Part shown: positions 17,241 to 25,510 of the stretch, piece by piece
How positions within the stretch are numbered: position 1 is the first letter of the stretch
Layout: each line of letters starts with the position of its first letter
NCBI GenBank assembly: GCA_965207915.1
Contig: OZ242304.1
Coordinates: 1,860,001 to 1,924,000 of the forward strand
DNA from: VXNJ01 sp009840625
GTDB taxonomy: Bacteria > Chloroflexota > UBA11872 > VXNJ01
Direction: 5' to 3'
DNA length: 64,000 nucleotides
Made by a program: the position numbers and the translations under genes
The notes under the pieces: model-generated
Told to the model about the DNA's origin: nothing
Database searches by the model: none
Seen by the model: only the letters and a program-made list of their open reading frames with translations

Positions 17241-17630
17241 CTAACCGCGCCGCCAGCGATCGAGGAACCTTCCCAGGCGGCCCGGTTGGGGCCGGTCGTT
17301 GACCAGCCGTCCACGCCACATTTTTTTGCCTCGCGGTCGGCCCCGTTTCCCAAATCCGACGACTGACAGATAGGCGACAAAAAGCATGATCACTCCGGCG
17401 GTGGCCGTCAGCGGGACCACCAGGCGCATGACCGGGAAGATGGCCAGCAGCAGCGAGACGCACAGCAGGACCGCCCCGGTTGTGGCCATCTGACCCGGCG
17501 TGGCGAAACGCGACTTGACGAAATCGCCTATGCGGTCCAGCGGCCGGGGCCCGGTGGGCGGCGGATCCTCGAACTGCTTGCGCCGCAGTATCTCGCGGAT
17601 TTCGTCTTCCCAGTTCTGATTCGAACTCAT
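17241..17630 (-). CDS. Small membrane protein, unknown function
   Basis: 129 aa. An acidic N-terminal segment (EDEIREILRRKQFEDPPP), two hydrophobic spans (about 47-66 and 68-92) separated by a short turn (PVMRL), and a strongly basic tail ending RFLDRWRRG. Both ends are probably cytoplasmic. No family recognised. It is upstream of and adjoining the exoribonuclease gene, so it may anchor or be co-regulated with it, but that is inference. Confidence 0.65.
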   Translation of the reverse strand: MSSNQNWEDEIREILRRKQFEDPPPTGPRPLDRIGDFVKSRFATPGQMATTGAVLLCVSLLLAIFPVMRLVVPLTATAGVIMLFVAYLSVVGFGKRGRPRGKKMWRGRLVNDRPQPGRLGRFLDRWRRG

Positions 17631-17724
17631 CTCAGCTGCGCCCCCGCGGCGGCTATCGACCGGGTAGCTTGGAATCTACAGGCCGCATCGCTCCAAAAAA
17701 TTCTGGCACGGCTGCCACCTGAAT

Positions 17725-19122
17725 TCAGCCAACGGCGGTCGGCACGCGGGCGTGGAAATCGGTGACCTGCTGAAACGCTTGGGCGATCCGCAGCGCCATC
17801 GCATCGCCGAACTGGCGGGTCGAGATCAAGACGCTGGTGGGCAGGCCCTGCGAATCGAAACCGCTGGGGATCGCCACCGAGGGTTGCCGGGTGAGATTGA
17901 ATACCCCGGGAATAGCGTCCATACGCAGGTACTCGGTAATCAGGTCGGGGTTGTCGGCCCGTCCGGCGGTGGTGTAGTTGGTGGGCGTGATCAGGGCGTC
18001 GTAGTCGTCGAAGAAATCCTCGGCGGCGCGGGTGAGCGCTCTCATTCGATCCCTGAGCTCCAGGTAGCGCCCCGAGGTAGCGGTGGCCGATTCGAGCAGT
18101 CGGTGCTGCACGTCGGCGGCCAGCTGCGAGAAACGCGCATCGTCCGCCATTAGATGGCGCAACTGGTGCGCGGCTTCGATCGCGGTGAGTTGGCGGTTCG
18201 GTTCGACCGCCGGCGCGGCCCAGGGCGTCGGGACGCGGTGGATTTCGGCCCCCAGCGACTCCCAGACCGAGATCGCGGCCTCGACGTTGGCAACTATCTC
18301 GGGCGGCAGGTCGTCGAAGAAATGCTCGGTGGGGACTGCCAGACGTCTGCCGTCCACGCCCAGTTTCAGGCCGGCGCGGTGATCGATCTGGCCGACGTCG
18401 ACGCTATAGGGATCGCGCCGATCATGCCCGGTCAAGGCGGTCAGCAGCAGCGCCAGGTCTTCGGCCGAGCGGGCCAGCGGCCCGACGACGCCCTGGCTCG
18501 GGGTGAGCGAAAGAACCCCGTACTTTGCGACCAGACCGAAGGTTGGCTTGTGGCCGCATATTCCGCAGTGCGCGGCCGGGGTGCGGATCGAACCGCCGGC
18601 GTCGGTACCTGTCCCGCCGGCCGCCATGCCGGCCGCGACCGCCGCCGCGGTTCCGCCCGAAGAGCCGCCCGGCACCCGCTCCCGGTCCCAGGGGTTGGCC
18701 GGAGTGCCGAAGTGCCGGTTGATGTTGGACGCGCCGAACCCCAGTTCATGCATGTTGGCGAATCCGACGATGATCGCGCCGGCCGACTTGAGCTGCCGCA
18801 CCGGGCTCGAGTCAGCCGGGGCCGGATCGCTCGGTAGGACCAACGATCCGCCGCTGTAGGCGCGGCCGACAACGTCGTGGTTGTCTTTCAGGACCAGCGG
18901 GATCCCGGCCAGTATGCCGGTTGCCGCCGAGTCATTGCGGTCGCAATCGTCGGCGGCGGCAAGCGCGAACTCGGCCTGGTGGTCTATGAAAGCGCTTTGG
19001 TGCGGCGGCAGGGCGTTGTAGCGGTCTATGCACGCCTGGACAAGCTCGCGAGATCCGAGGTGGCGATTACGGATCAGGCGGGCCGCCTCGGCCAGCCCCA
19101 GGTAGCAGAGTTGGTCGGCCAT
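17725..19122 (-). CDS. Amidase signature family hydrolase, copy 2
   Basis: 465 aa. Ser-cisSer-Lys triad visible: K79 in LVLKDNHDV, GGSSGG at 152-157, and S178 in TDAGGSIRTPA. GatA-like overall (GHKPTFGLV, LARSAEDLALLL) but no gatB/gatC nearby, so more likely a stand-alone amide or carbamate hydrolase than the tRNA amidotransferase subunit. It lies 7 nt downstream of the other amidase gene and is its diverged paralogue. Confidence 0.88.
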   Translation of the reverse strand: MADQLCYLGLAEAARLIRNRHLGSRELVQACIDRYNALPPHQSAFIDHQAEFALAAADDCDRNDSAATGILAGIPLVLKDNHDVVGRAYSGGSLVLPSDPAPADSSPVRQLKSAGAIIVGFANMHELGFGASNINRHFGTPANPWDRERVPGGSSGGTAAAVAAGMAAGGTGTDAGGSIRTPAAHCGICGHKPTFGLVAKYGVLSLTPSQGVVGPLARSAEDLALLLTALTGHDRRDPYSVDVGQIDHRAGLKLGVDGRRLAVPTEHFFDDLPPEIVANVEAAISVWESLGAEIHRVPTPWAAPAVEPNRQLTAIEAAHQLRHLMADDARFSQLAADVQHRLLESATATSGRYLELRDRMRALTRAAEDFFDDYDALITPTNYTTAGRADNPDLITEYLRMDAIPGVFNLTRQPSVAIPSGFDSQGLPTSVLISTRQFGDAMALRIAQAFQQVTDFHARVPTAVG

Positions 19123-19129
19123 CGCCCGG

Positions 19130-20527
19130 CTAGTCCAACCGGGGCCGGGCGCGGTGCCAGCTGGTGGCCTGCTGGAAAGCGTGGGCGGCGGTCAGCGGCA
19201 GGTCGTCGCGCCAGCGCCGGGCGGTGAGCATGAGACCGATGGGCAGGCCCTCGGCGTCGAACCCGCACGGCACCGAGATTGAAGGCTGGCCGGTCTGGTC
19301 AAAGATTCCGGTAAAAGCCACGTCGCGCAGGTAGCGCCGGGTGTCGGCGCCTTCGAGCAGTCCCGCCGTGCGGTAGCAGCTCGGGGTCAGCAGAAGATCG
19401 TATTCGGTCAGGAGCAGCTCGGCTGCCCGGACGATCTCGGCGCGGCGGTCAACGCGTTCCTGGTAGTCGACTGCCGAGGTCGCAAAAGCCGCCCGCAGCC
19501 GGGCCTGGGTGTCGGGCGAGACCCGGCCGAGGTCCGAGTCCCCCAGCAGCTCGCGATGGATGTAGGCGGCCTCGGCTGGCACCATCGCGGAATTGTTGGC
19601 AAACGCCGGACCGGCCCAGGGCATCGGCACTTCCACCAGCACCGCCCCAAGTTCCCCCAGGGTCGCGGCGGCGCGCTCGATCGCGGAACCGACCTCGGAT
19701 TGAAGGTCGGCGAAGTGTTCATCGTCGGGAATGGCGATCCTCCAGCCGGCGATCGACCGGCCAATTCGTTCCTCCGTCTTGATGCGCTCGCCCGGCGGGC
19801 AGTACGGGTCGCGCGGGTCGTAACCGGCGATGGCATCGAGCATGATCGCGCAGTCCTGAGCGGACCGGGCCATCGGGCCGGCGTGGTCCAGGTTCAGCGA
19901 CAGCGGAAAAACGCCGCGTTTGGAGACGAATCCGTAGGTGGGTTTGTGGCCGCTGATACCGCACAAGGCGGACGGCAGGCGGATCGATCCGCCGGTGTCC
20001 GAGCCCAGCGCCAGCGGCGCGGCACCGATCGCAACCGCGACCGCCGACCCGGAGGAAGACCCACCCGGCACCCGGTCGCGCCGCCACGGGTTGGGGGGCG
20101 TCCCGAAATGCGGATTCACTCCGGTCACGCCGAACGCGAATTCATGCAGCACGGTCTTGCCGAGGATGATTGCGCCGGCTTGGCGCAGGCGGGCTATTAC
20201 GTGGGAGTCCTCCGGCGCCGACGCCGCCCCCAGGCGGGTGGGTGAGGCCGCGGTGGTCACCATCCCGGCGATGTCGAATAGATCCTTGGAGGCGACCGGA
20301 ATGCCGCCCAGAGGCTTCTCAAGGTCGGACGAACCCAGTGCGGCGGCCTGCTCCAGCGCCGATTCGGCGAACACCTCCATCCAGGCATCGGAGAATGCCG
20401 GCTGGCTCTCGATCCGGCCAAGGTGCGCCTCGACCAAATCAACCGGCGAGATATGCCCGCCGCGCAGCGCGGCGAGTTGCTCGGAGACCTCGGCGAACAG
20501 AATTGAGTCGTTGTCGGAGATGGCCAT
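19130..20527 (-). CDS. Amidase signature family hydrolase, copy 1
   Basis: 465 aa from the ATG at 20527. Catalytic Lys81 (VASKDLFDI), GGSSSG at 155-160 and S181 in SDTGGSIRLP. The same helix after the active site (GHKPTYGFV) as copy 2. An in-frame upstream start at 20557 would add an arginine-rich leader and is less likely. First gene of a two-amidase operon; no transporter is attached. Substrate unknown. Confidence 0.88.
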   Translation of the reverse strand: MAISDNDSILFAEVSEQLAALRGGHISPVDLVEAHLGRIESQPAFSDAWMEVFAESALEQAAALGSSDLEKPLGGIPVASKDLFDIAGMVTTAASPTRLGAASAPEDSHVIARLRQAGAIILGKTVLHEFAFGVTGVNPHFGTPPNPWRRDRVPGGSSSGSAVAVAIGAAPLALGSDTGGSIRLPSALCGISGHKPTYGFVSKRGVFPLSLNLDHAGPMARSAQDCAIMLDAIAGYDPRDPYCPPGERIKTEERIGRSIAGWRIAIPDDEHFADLQSEVGSAIERAAATLGELGAVLVEVPMPWAGPAFANNSAMVPAEAAYIHRELLGDSDLGRVSPDTQARLRAAFATSAVDYQERVDRRAEIVRAAELLLTEYDLLLTPSCYRTAGLLEGADTRRYLRDVAFTGIFDQTGQPSISVPCGFDAEGLPIGLMLTARRWRDDLPLTAAHAFQQATSWHRARPRLD

Positions 20528-20869
20528 TACCCGGCAGATGCGGCGAAGTGGCCGCATTTTAGTGAGTCTCCGCCAGTCGGTCTAACGCGCCGAATCATCG
20601 GCCTGCAACCGGCCCGCCTCGGATGTGGAACTGGGACCCCCCCCGCGCAATTCCAGTCTGTTGTCCGTCTGCTGGACCGCCTTTTCCCAGACTTGGAATC
20701 AGGGCCTCGGTGTGCCACGACCCGGGGTCGATAAAGCTGCCGGAAACGCAACCGGCCGGTGAGTCGTCGACCTTTGTCAAGGAATCTGGCGGAAACGCGG
20801 ACGGCGCTCGCAGATCCGGCGCACCTCCTGGCGGGCGGATTCGATATTGCTCATCGAAAATGAATTCTT
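20528..20869. other. Intergenic region with long imperfect inverted repeat
   Basis: No gene seen between the amidase start and the antitoxin promoter. It contains an inverted repeat: 20650-20660 pairs with 20688-20699 (11 bp with one bulged T), and inside it GTCC (20663-20666) and GGAC (20674-20677) could form a second stem. A homopolymer of nine or so C residues lies just before it. Could be a regulatory RNA, a terminator without T tract, or a remnant element. Confidence 0.45.
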
Positions 20870-20900
20870 TTGGATCGACTAGACTAGACCAGACCAATAA
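20870..20900 (+). promoter_or_regulatory. Antitoxin promoter with pentamer tandem repeat
   Basis: Four consecutive pentamers, GACTA-GACTA-GACCA-GACCA, occupy 20877-20896, between a -35-like TTGGAT (20870-20875) and a -10-like CAATAA (20895-20900). Phd/YefM antitoxins autorepress by binding repeats overlapping their promoter, so this is the likely operator. Confidence 0.45.
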
Positions 20901-20921
20901 GACTGTAACCGAGAGGTTCAG

Positions 20922-21167
20922 ATGGTTATCAACGTCTATGAGGCCAAGACGAATTTGTCGAAGCTCCTGGACCGAGTTGCCGACGGCGAAGAGTTGGTGC
21001 TAGGAAGGGCCGGGCGGCCAATTGCGCGTCTGGTGCCATACACGTTTCCGCAGACTCCTCGCCGACCAGGCAGGTTAGGCGGCACGGTGTGGGTAGCTCC
21101 GGACTTTGACGAGACGCCCGCGGAGGTTGTCGCGGATTTCGAAGGCGCGGATTCGGGTTCATCGTGA
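20922..21167 (+). CDS. Phd/YefM-family antitoxin
   Basis: 81 aa. N-terminal DNA-binding half MVINVYEAKTNLSKLLDRV, followed by DGEELVLGRAGRPIARLVPY, the standard Phd/YefM pattern; the C-terminal tail (from about residue 50) would wrap the toxin. The stop overlaps the GTG of the toxin gene (GTGA), the normal coupled arrangement. Because the toxin is split by an insertion sequence, this is probably now an orphan antitoxin. Confidence 0.88.
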   Translation: MVINVYEAKTNLSKLLDRVADGEELVLGRAGRPIARLVPYTFPQTPRRPGRLGGTVWVAPDFDETPAEVVADFEGADSGSS

Positions 21168-21208
21168 ACGTCTTGTTGGACACGAGCGTGCTGCTGCGGT
21201 GGGTAGGG
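21164..21208 (+). pseudogene. vapC: PIN-domain toxin VapC, 5' fragment
   Basis: GTG at 21164 begins MNVLLDTSVLLRWVG, the first strand of a PIN ribonuclease with the first metal ligand Asp (L-L-D-T). The frame then runs into the insertion sequence. The remainder of the gene resumes at about 22752. The toxin cannot be made whole. Confidence 0.85.
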
Positions 21209-21223
21209 ACTCTCTACCATTTG

Positions 21224-22477
21224 TCAAGCTGCTGCGGCATCACGTCGGAGCGGCTCCGGCCGGTAGAAGCTCTGGTTACGGAGCATAGCGCAGGCCACCG
21301 CCAGTAGACGATCGGCGACCGACCGCAAGGCTCGGGCGTGCCGGTGACCGCGACGACGCAAGGAATCATATTTGCGCCGGCTGACCGGATCATGTTGGAC
21401 CGCCACCCGGGCCCAGTGATACATGGCGTTGGCCAGCCTCCGGTGGACGGCATGGCGACGGGTAACGATCATGCTCTTGCCCGAGCGTTTGGTTATCGGC
21501 GCAACTCCGCATAATGAGCGCAGGGCGCGATAGTCTCTCCTTGCAAGGGGATCGTGCGCCTCGGTGAGCAGTGTGGCGAGGACCGTCCTTCCTACTCCGG
21601 GAAGAGATGAGAGGATGGCCACGTCGCGCTGCCCGCTTCTCTCACCCAAGGCGTCCTCCTGGCCTCTGGCGATGGCATCGGTCAGAAGGTCGATCTGGGC
21701 ATTTACTGCAGCCAGTTGGCGCTGGGTGAGCTTCAGGCGTTCGGCGACCAGGGCTATCGTGGCGACCGCGGCCTGGGTTGTACCCGGCGCCACCGTGATC
21801 GCTTCGGATCCCAGCAGGGAGAGCACGCCGGTCGCATCGATGCGGCGGATGCGGTGGCGCTTCAGCAGGCGGGTTACTCGGCCTCGGCTCAATCCCTGGC
21901 CGCTCTCCGGCGTGGGCGCCATCTGCCAGAGATCCAGGATCCAGGGTTCGGCTACGTTGTTGCTGATTTCCAGGATCTGGGGATAGTACCGCCAGAGCTG
22001 TTGACGTATCCGGTTGCCAAGGCGGGTGCGGTCCTTGGTGAGCTCCTCGGCCATGCGCGAGAGCTCTCTTAGCTCCACGGTCAAGGCGTTTGGTGACGCC
22101 AGTTTCCGCAACACCTGCGGATCGGTGCGCAGGGCATCGGCCAGGACCCTGGCGTCACGGCGGTCATCCTTGGATCCGGCCGGGAAGAAGCGATCGCGGA
22201 AGCGATCGAGCTGCTTGGGGTTTATGGCATGGACCCCGAAGCCGCGATCGAGCAGACTCTCTACTACCGGGCCGTGAGGTATCTCGATGGAGATGGCGAT
22301 TTCTTCCGGGCCTGCGCCGGTGCTCGAGATGATCCAGTCGGCCATGTCCGCCAGTCCGGATCCGCGATGCGGGAAGCTGCGCTGGCCATGCTCGTTGCCG
22401 TCAGCGTCGATGACGCAGACCTGATGCTCGGCAATAGCCCAATCGATGCCGACGTACCAGGGTGTCTGATCCTGCAC
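21224..22477 (-). CDS. IS110-family transposase (DEDD recombinase)
   Basis: 417 aa. N-terminal RuvC-like DEDD domain: VGIDWAIAEHQV (first Asp), SIEIPHG (Glu), and GSKDDRRDARVLADAL (Asp pair). C-terminal Transposase_20 domain: SLPGVGRTVLATLL and GVAPITKRSGKSM, where the late Ser is the expected nucleophile. Appears intact with no stop or frameshift. GTG start at 22477, preceded by a very strong ribosome site, GAGGAAGGA, 2-3 nt upstream of ACC. It acts with the bridge RNA encoded just upstream. Confidence 0.95.
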   Translation of the reverse strand: MQDQTPWYVGIDWAIAEHQVCVIDADGNEHGQRSFPHRGSGLADMADWIISSTGAGPEEIAISIEIPHGPVVESLLDRGFGVHAINPKQLDRFRDRFFPAGSKDDRRDARVLADALRTDPQVLRKLASPNALTVELRELSRMAEELTKDRTRLGNRIRQQLWRYYPQILEISNNVAEPWILDLWQMAPTPESGQGLSRGRVTRLLKRHRIRRIDATGVLSLLGSEAITVAPGTTQAAVATIALVAERLKLTQRQLAAVNAQIDLLTDAIARGQEDALGERSGQRDVAILSSLPGVGRTVLATLLTEAHDPLARRDYRALRSLCGVAPITKRSGKSMIVTRRHAVHRRLANAMYHWARVAVQHDPVSRRKYDSLRRRGHRHARALRSVADRLLAVACAMLRNQSFYRPEPLRRDAAAA

Positions 22478-22532
22478 GGTCCTTCCTCAATATGTGGTGC
22501 GCGATGGGTAAAGGTCATTTCAGGTCCGCCAC

Positions 22533-22671
22533 GATGCCTGCCGATCCCTGTACTGGCGTTCTGCGACGCGAACTCTCCACCGGGCATCCACCGCGGCCAG
22601 CCGCACCGGGGCACGGGTCCCCCCCAAGGTGTTCTTTGGGACACAAGGGGCGATTGGTTGCTCCCGGCCGC
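22533..22671 (-). ncRNA. Putative IS110 bridge RNA (target- and donor-binding loops)
   Basis: Read in the transposase direction, two stem-loops stand back to back. The first (22671-22593) is closed by GCGGCC/GGCCGC; the second (22588-22533) by GATGCC/GGCATC. In the second loop, GGTGGAGAGTTC (22581-22570) matches the element's right end GGTAGAGAGTCC at 10 of 12 positions, and both differences allow G-U pairing; GTACAGGG (22553-22546) is complementary to CCCTGTAC at the left end. That is the order and logic of the left and right donor guides of IS621. In the first loop, AATCGCCCCTT (22655-22645) resembles the left target GACTGCCCCCT; the right target guide is not clear. The full transcript may extend to about 22726. 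Confidence 0.75.
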
Positions 22672-22751
22672 CGACCTCGACATCATCCACACTGAGCAGG
22701 ACATCGCGCATGCCCGATTGCTCAGTTAGATGAAGCTACTAAAAGGTACAG

Positions 22752-23079
22752 GGGGCAGTCGCTGTCCGATTCGGCCGTCGGCGCAATCGCCGACCCGGAA
22801 AACGCAGTGTTTGTGAGCGCGGCCACCATTTGGGAAATCAGCATAAAGCGATCGCTTGGAAAACTCCGGGTCGGTAACGAGGTGTTCGACATCGACAGCG
22901 ACGGTTTCGAAGGGCTCGCCATTGATGCAGCTGACGCCCGCTTGGCCGGCGATCTGCCCCGGCACCACCGAGACCCTTTCGACCGGATGCTGGTCGCTCA
23001 AGCGCTGGCGAGAGGACTAGTCCTGGTGACATCCGATCGGCGACTGGCGAGCTACGATGCCAAGGTGCTGTTTGCTTGA
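22752..23079 (+). pseudogene. vapC: PIN-domain toxin VapC, 3' fragment
   Basis: Continues the toxin as QSLSDSAVGAIADPENAVF, then VSAATIWEISIKRSLGKL (with the conserved Glu), and the C-terminal HHRDPFDRMLVAQAL and LVTSDRRLASY with the last acidic ligands. A GTG at 22807 could start a truncated product lacking the first metal ligand, unlikely to be active. Removing the IS leaves a run of five G at the joint, one short of (or two more than) what an intact frame needs. Confidence 0.85.
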
Positions 23080-23458
23080 TGGATTCCAAGCCACGCGTTG
23101 ATGGGCGGGGCGACCAGGCGCCGAAGGCACATCGGTCTGCGAGTCCCGGGCCGGATTTCAAATTCGATCAGCAAGGTCTCCGGTTCCCCGTCCGTGCGGT
23201 CGCACCCTCGTGCGCGACCGGCGGAGCGACTGCGCCGGAGTCGAGCATTTCAGATCAAACCGGCGTGCCACTGTCCAGGAGCCAATGGCGGGAGTATGAA
23301 CCAGCCCGGAAGTTGACCGGCCTGTTGACCGGCCGGATGACTCCCTCGAATTCAGGGCGAGGCGCGGCTTCTCCCCGAGATCCGGGGAATTCGACCCGGC
23401 AGCCGAAGCGAGTGGTTTCTCGGAATGAGCACGGTAGGCCGGGAGCGGATTAGCCCTG
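23080..23458. other. Gene-free region after the toxin remnant
   Basis: No gene recognised. An open frame on the plus strand is present, but its low-complexity Pro/Arg/Ser translation and lack of ribosome site argue against coding. It contains a direct repeat of GTTGACCGGCC separated by one base (about 23313-23335) and an imperfect hairpin near 23198-23222. It may be decayed accessory DNA. Confidence 0.4.
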
Positions 23459-24229
23459 GTGAAATCCAACGATCGTCCGCAAAAGGACTCTAGCCTCCGT
23501 TTGCACGTCGTTCTGGCCCGCAATGGGCTGGGGTCGCGGCGAGCGATGGAGGATGCGATCGCCTCCGGCCGGGTGCTAGTAAACGGGGAACCCGGCCACG
23601 TCGGCCAGATCGTCGATGCGCGATCGGACCGGATCGAATTCGACGGCCGGTTGCTGCAAGATCGCGCACCAGCGCTGGAGTACATCCTGCTGAACAAACC
23701 GCGCGGGGTGTTAACGACCGCCGCCGACGACCGCGGCCGCAAAACCGTTCTCGACCTTGTCGATCCCAAGGTGCGGGTATTTCCGGTCGGGCGCCTTGAC
23801 CGCTTGTCGGAAGGGCTGGTGCTGCTGACCAACGACGGTGAACTGGCCAATCGACTCACCCACCCGCGCTTTGGTCACCGGCGCCGCTACCTGGTCACGG
23901 TCGATGGTCAGTTGGCCGGCGGCGACCTGCTGCGACTGCGGAAAGGGATGGTGATCGGCGACCGCCGAACTCGCCCGGCCGAAGTCCGAGTGCGATCCCA
24001 GAACGGCGACCGCACCGTCCTGGCGATGACCCTGCGGGAGGGGCGCAACCGCCAGATTAGGCGCATGCTCGCCGCCTGCGGGAAGCGGGTCAGGCGCCTG
24101 GTGCGGACCGAATTCGCCGGCCTGCGGATCGACTCCCTGCGACCGGGCCAGCAGCGTAATCTCACGCGAGCCGAAATCGCCGAACTCAAGCGAGTCGCGG
24201 GCGGCGCAGATCAGGGAACCGGCACTTGA
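23459..24229 (+). CDS. rluB: RsuA/RluB-family rRNA pseudouridine synthase
   Basis: 256 aa. N-terminal S4 RNA-binding domain (about 12-60, LHVVLARNGLGSRRAMEDAI) and the catalytic domain with GRLDRLSEGLVLLTND, where Asp114 is the nucleophile, followed by LREGRNRQIRRMLAACG. Modifies a uridine of 23S (RluB/RluE/F) or 16S (RsuA) rRNA; the S4 domain and the arginine-rich tail favour the RluB side but the target cannot be proved. GTG start. Confidence 0.88.
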   Translation: MKSNDRPQKDSSLRLHVVLARNGLGSRRAMEDAIASGRVLVNGEPGHVGQIVDARSDRIEFDGRLLQDRAPALEYILLNKPRGVLTTAADDRGRKTVLDLVDPKVRVFPVGRLDRLSEGLVLLTNDGELANRLTHPRFGHRRRYLVTVDGQLAGGDLLRLRKGMVIGDRRTRPAEVRVRSQNGDRTVLAMTLREGRNRQIRRMLAACGKRVRRLVRTEFAGLRIDSLRPGQQRNLTRAEIAELKRVAGGADQGTGT

Positions 24230-24295
24230 AAATGGTCTGGCGCTGAAACCACCGAGGGATTCGCCGTCGGCGGACCAAATGCAAAGGAACCGGCC

Positions 24296-25477
24296 ATGAG
24301 AAGCGGACCCGTCATCACCGGCGTCGAAATGACGACATACGAGTTCTTAACCGACGACATGGGTACCGACCGCCACGGCTTCAATCTGGTCTACGCGCCG
24401 GGCGACAAGCTCAAGCAAGTCGGAGCCATCATCCAGATCCACACCGACGCCGGCATCACTGGCGAATTCCCCATCCACGCCCCTCCGGCGCGGACCCAGG
24501 TGGCAATGTGCGCCGGTTACCTGATCGGCAAGGACGTGACCGCGCGCGAGCAGATCTACAACGAGACCAAGCGCGCCCTGCGCCAGTTCGACATGACCGG
24601 CGTGGGAGTGATCGACATCATCCTCTGGGACATCGCCGGCAAGATGTACGACGAACCGCTCTACCGCCTGCTCGGCGGCACCCGCCGACCGCTGGCCGCT
24701 TACGCGTCGACTGTCCACGGCGACGAAAACGGCGGGCTCACCACCCCGGACCAGTTCGCCGAGTTCGCGGTCCGCTGCCGCGATATGGGTTATCCGGCCT
24801 TCAAAATTCACGGCTGGGGCCTGGCCGGATCGAACGTGCAGCGGGAAATCGACAACATCCTGGCGGTGCGGGCGGCGGTCGGCGCCCGGATGGACCTGAT
24901 GCTGGACCCGGCCTGCGAGCTGGCCACTTTCGGCCAGGCGCTGGCAGTGGGGCGGGCCTGCGACGAGGCCAACTTCTTCTGGCTCGAGGACGCCTACCAG
25001 GACGGCGGCGTTGCGACGCTGGCCCATCGCAAGCTGCGCCAGTTGATAAAGACCCCGCTACTGCAGACCGAACATATCCGGCTGCCGGAGCAGACGATCA
25101 ACTTCGCCATCGCCGACGCGACCGACTTCGTCCGTGCCGGCGCCTACCAGGATGGCGGGGTGACCGGAGTAATGAAGATCGCGCACGCCGCCGAGGGACT
25201 CGGGCTGGACGTGGAGCTGCACACGCCCGGCCCGGTGCACCGCCATCTGATGTCGGCGATCCGCAACACCAATTACTACGAATTGGGCCTGGTCCATCCC
25301 AACGTCAAGACCAACGCACCGCACCATCCCGTGTACGCGGACTTTGCCGACAACCTGGACTCGATCGATTCCAACGGCAACGTGTACGCCCCCGACGGTC
25401 CCGGGCTCGGGGTGACGATCGACTGGGACTGGGTGCGGGCCCACCAGACCGAGCACGCCATGCTGGCCGGGGGCTGA
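24296..25477 (+). CDS. Enolase-superfamily (mandelate racemase/muconate lactonizing type) enzyme
   Basis: 393 aa. Capping domain 1-130, then a beta/alpha barrel with the proton-abstracting K170-x-H172 (FKIHGWG), metal ligands D204 (LMLDP), E231 (WLEDAY) and E259 (LQTEHIR), and a C-terminal ELHTPGPVHRHLM strand. These suggest acid-sugar dehydration or racemisation. The K-x-H variation of the usual K-x-K places it near the glucarate/galactarate-like or D-galactonate-type branches, but I cannot assign a substrate. Sugar-acid dehydratase genes lie 4 kb away. Confidence 0.85.
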   Translation: MRSGPVITGVEMTTYEFLTDDMGTDRHGFNLVYAPGDKLKQVGAIIQIHTDAGITGEFPIHAPPARTQVAMCAGYLIGKDVTAREQIYNETKRALRQFDMTGVGVIDIILWDIAGKMYDEPLYRLLGGTRRPLAAYASTVHGDENGGLTTPDQFAEFAVRCRDMGYPAFKIHGWGLAGSNVQREIDNILAVRAAVGARMDLMLDPACELATFGQALAVGRACDEANFFWLEDAYQDGGVATLAHRKLRQLIKTPLLQTEHIRLPEQTINFAIADATDFVRAGAYQDGGVTGVMKIAHAAEGLGLDVELHTPGPVHRHLMSAIRNTNYYELGLVHPNVKTNAPHHPVYADFADNLDSIDSNGNVYAPDGPGLGVTIDWDWVRAHQTEHAMLAGG

Positions 25478-25510
25478 ACGCCTGATTGCGCCGTGATTCC
25501 GGCGCCTTGG

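Larger units (their letters stand above)
21207..22751 (-). mobile_element. IS110-family insertion sequence
   Basis: About 1.54 kb, transposase on the minus strand. Boundaries are inferred from the broken vapC frame and from guide matches in the element's own RNA: the right end (IS orientation) reads GGTAGAGAGT (plus 21209-21218 reversed) and the left end GTACC after the shared CCCT (plus 22745-22753 reversed). Both junctions carry the same CCCT, consistent with the CT core dinucleotide of the IS110/IS621 group. No terminal inverted repeats, as expected. There is a long non-coding stretch upstream of the transposase (about 270 nt) and a very short downstream end (about 17 nt), as in the IS621-type subgroup. 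Confidence 0.85.

Noticed and set aside
22229..22729. Plus-strand open frame across the start of the transposase and the non-coding end
   Set aside because: Runs antisense through the transposase N-terminus and the RNA end; composition and context indicate chance.
23076..23453. Open frame between vapC remnant and rluB
   Set aside because: Low-complexity Ser/Pro/Arg translation, no recognisable domain and no ribosome site.
24508..25485. Second long plus-strand frame inside the enolase-superfamily gene
   Set aside because: Out-of-frame shadow of a strongly supported enzyme; high-GC genomes routinely produce these.
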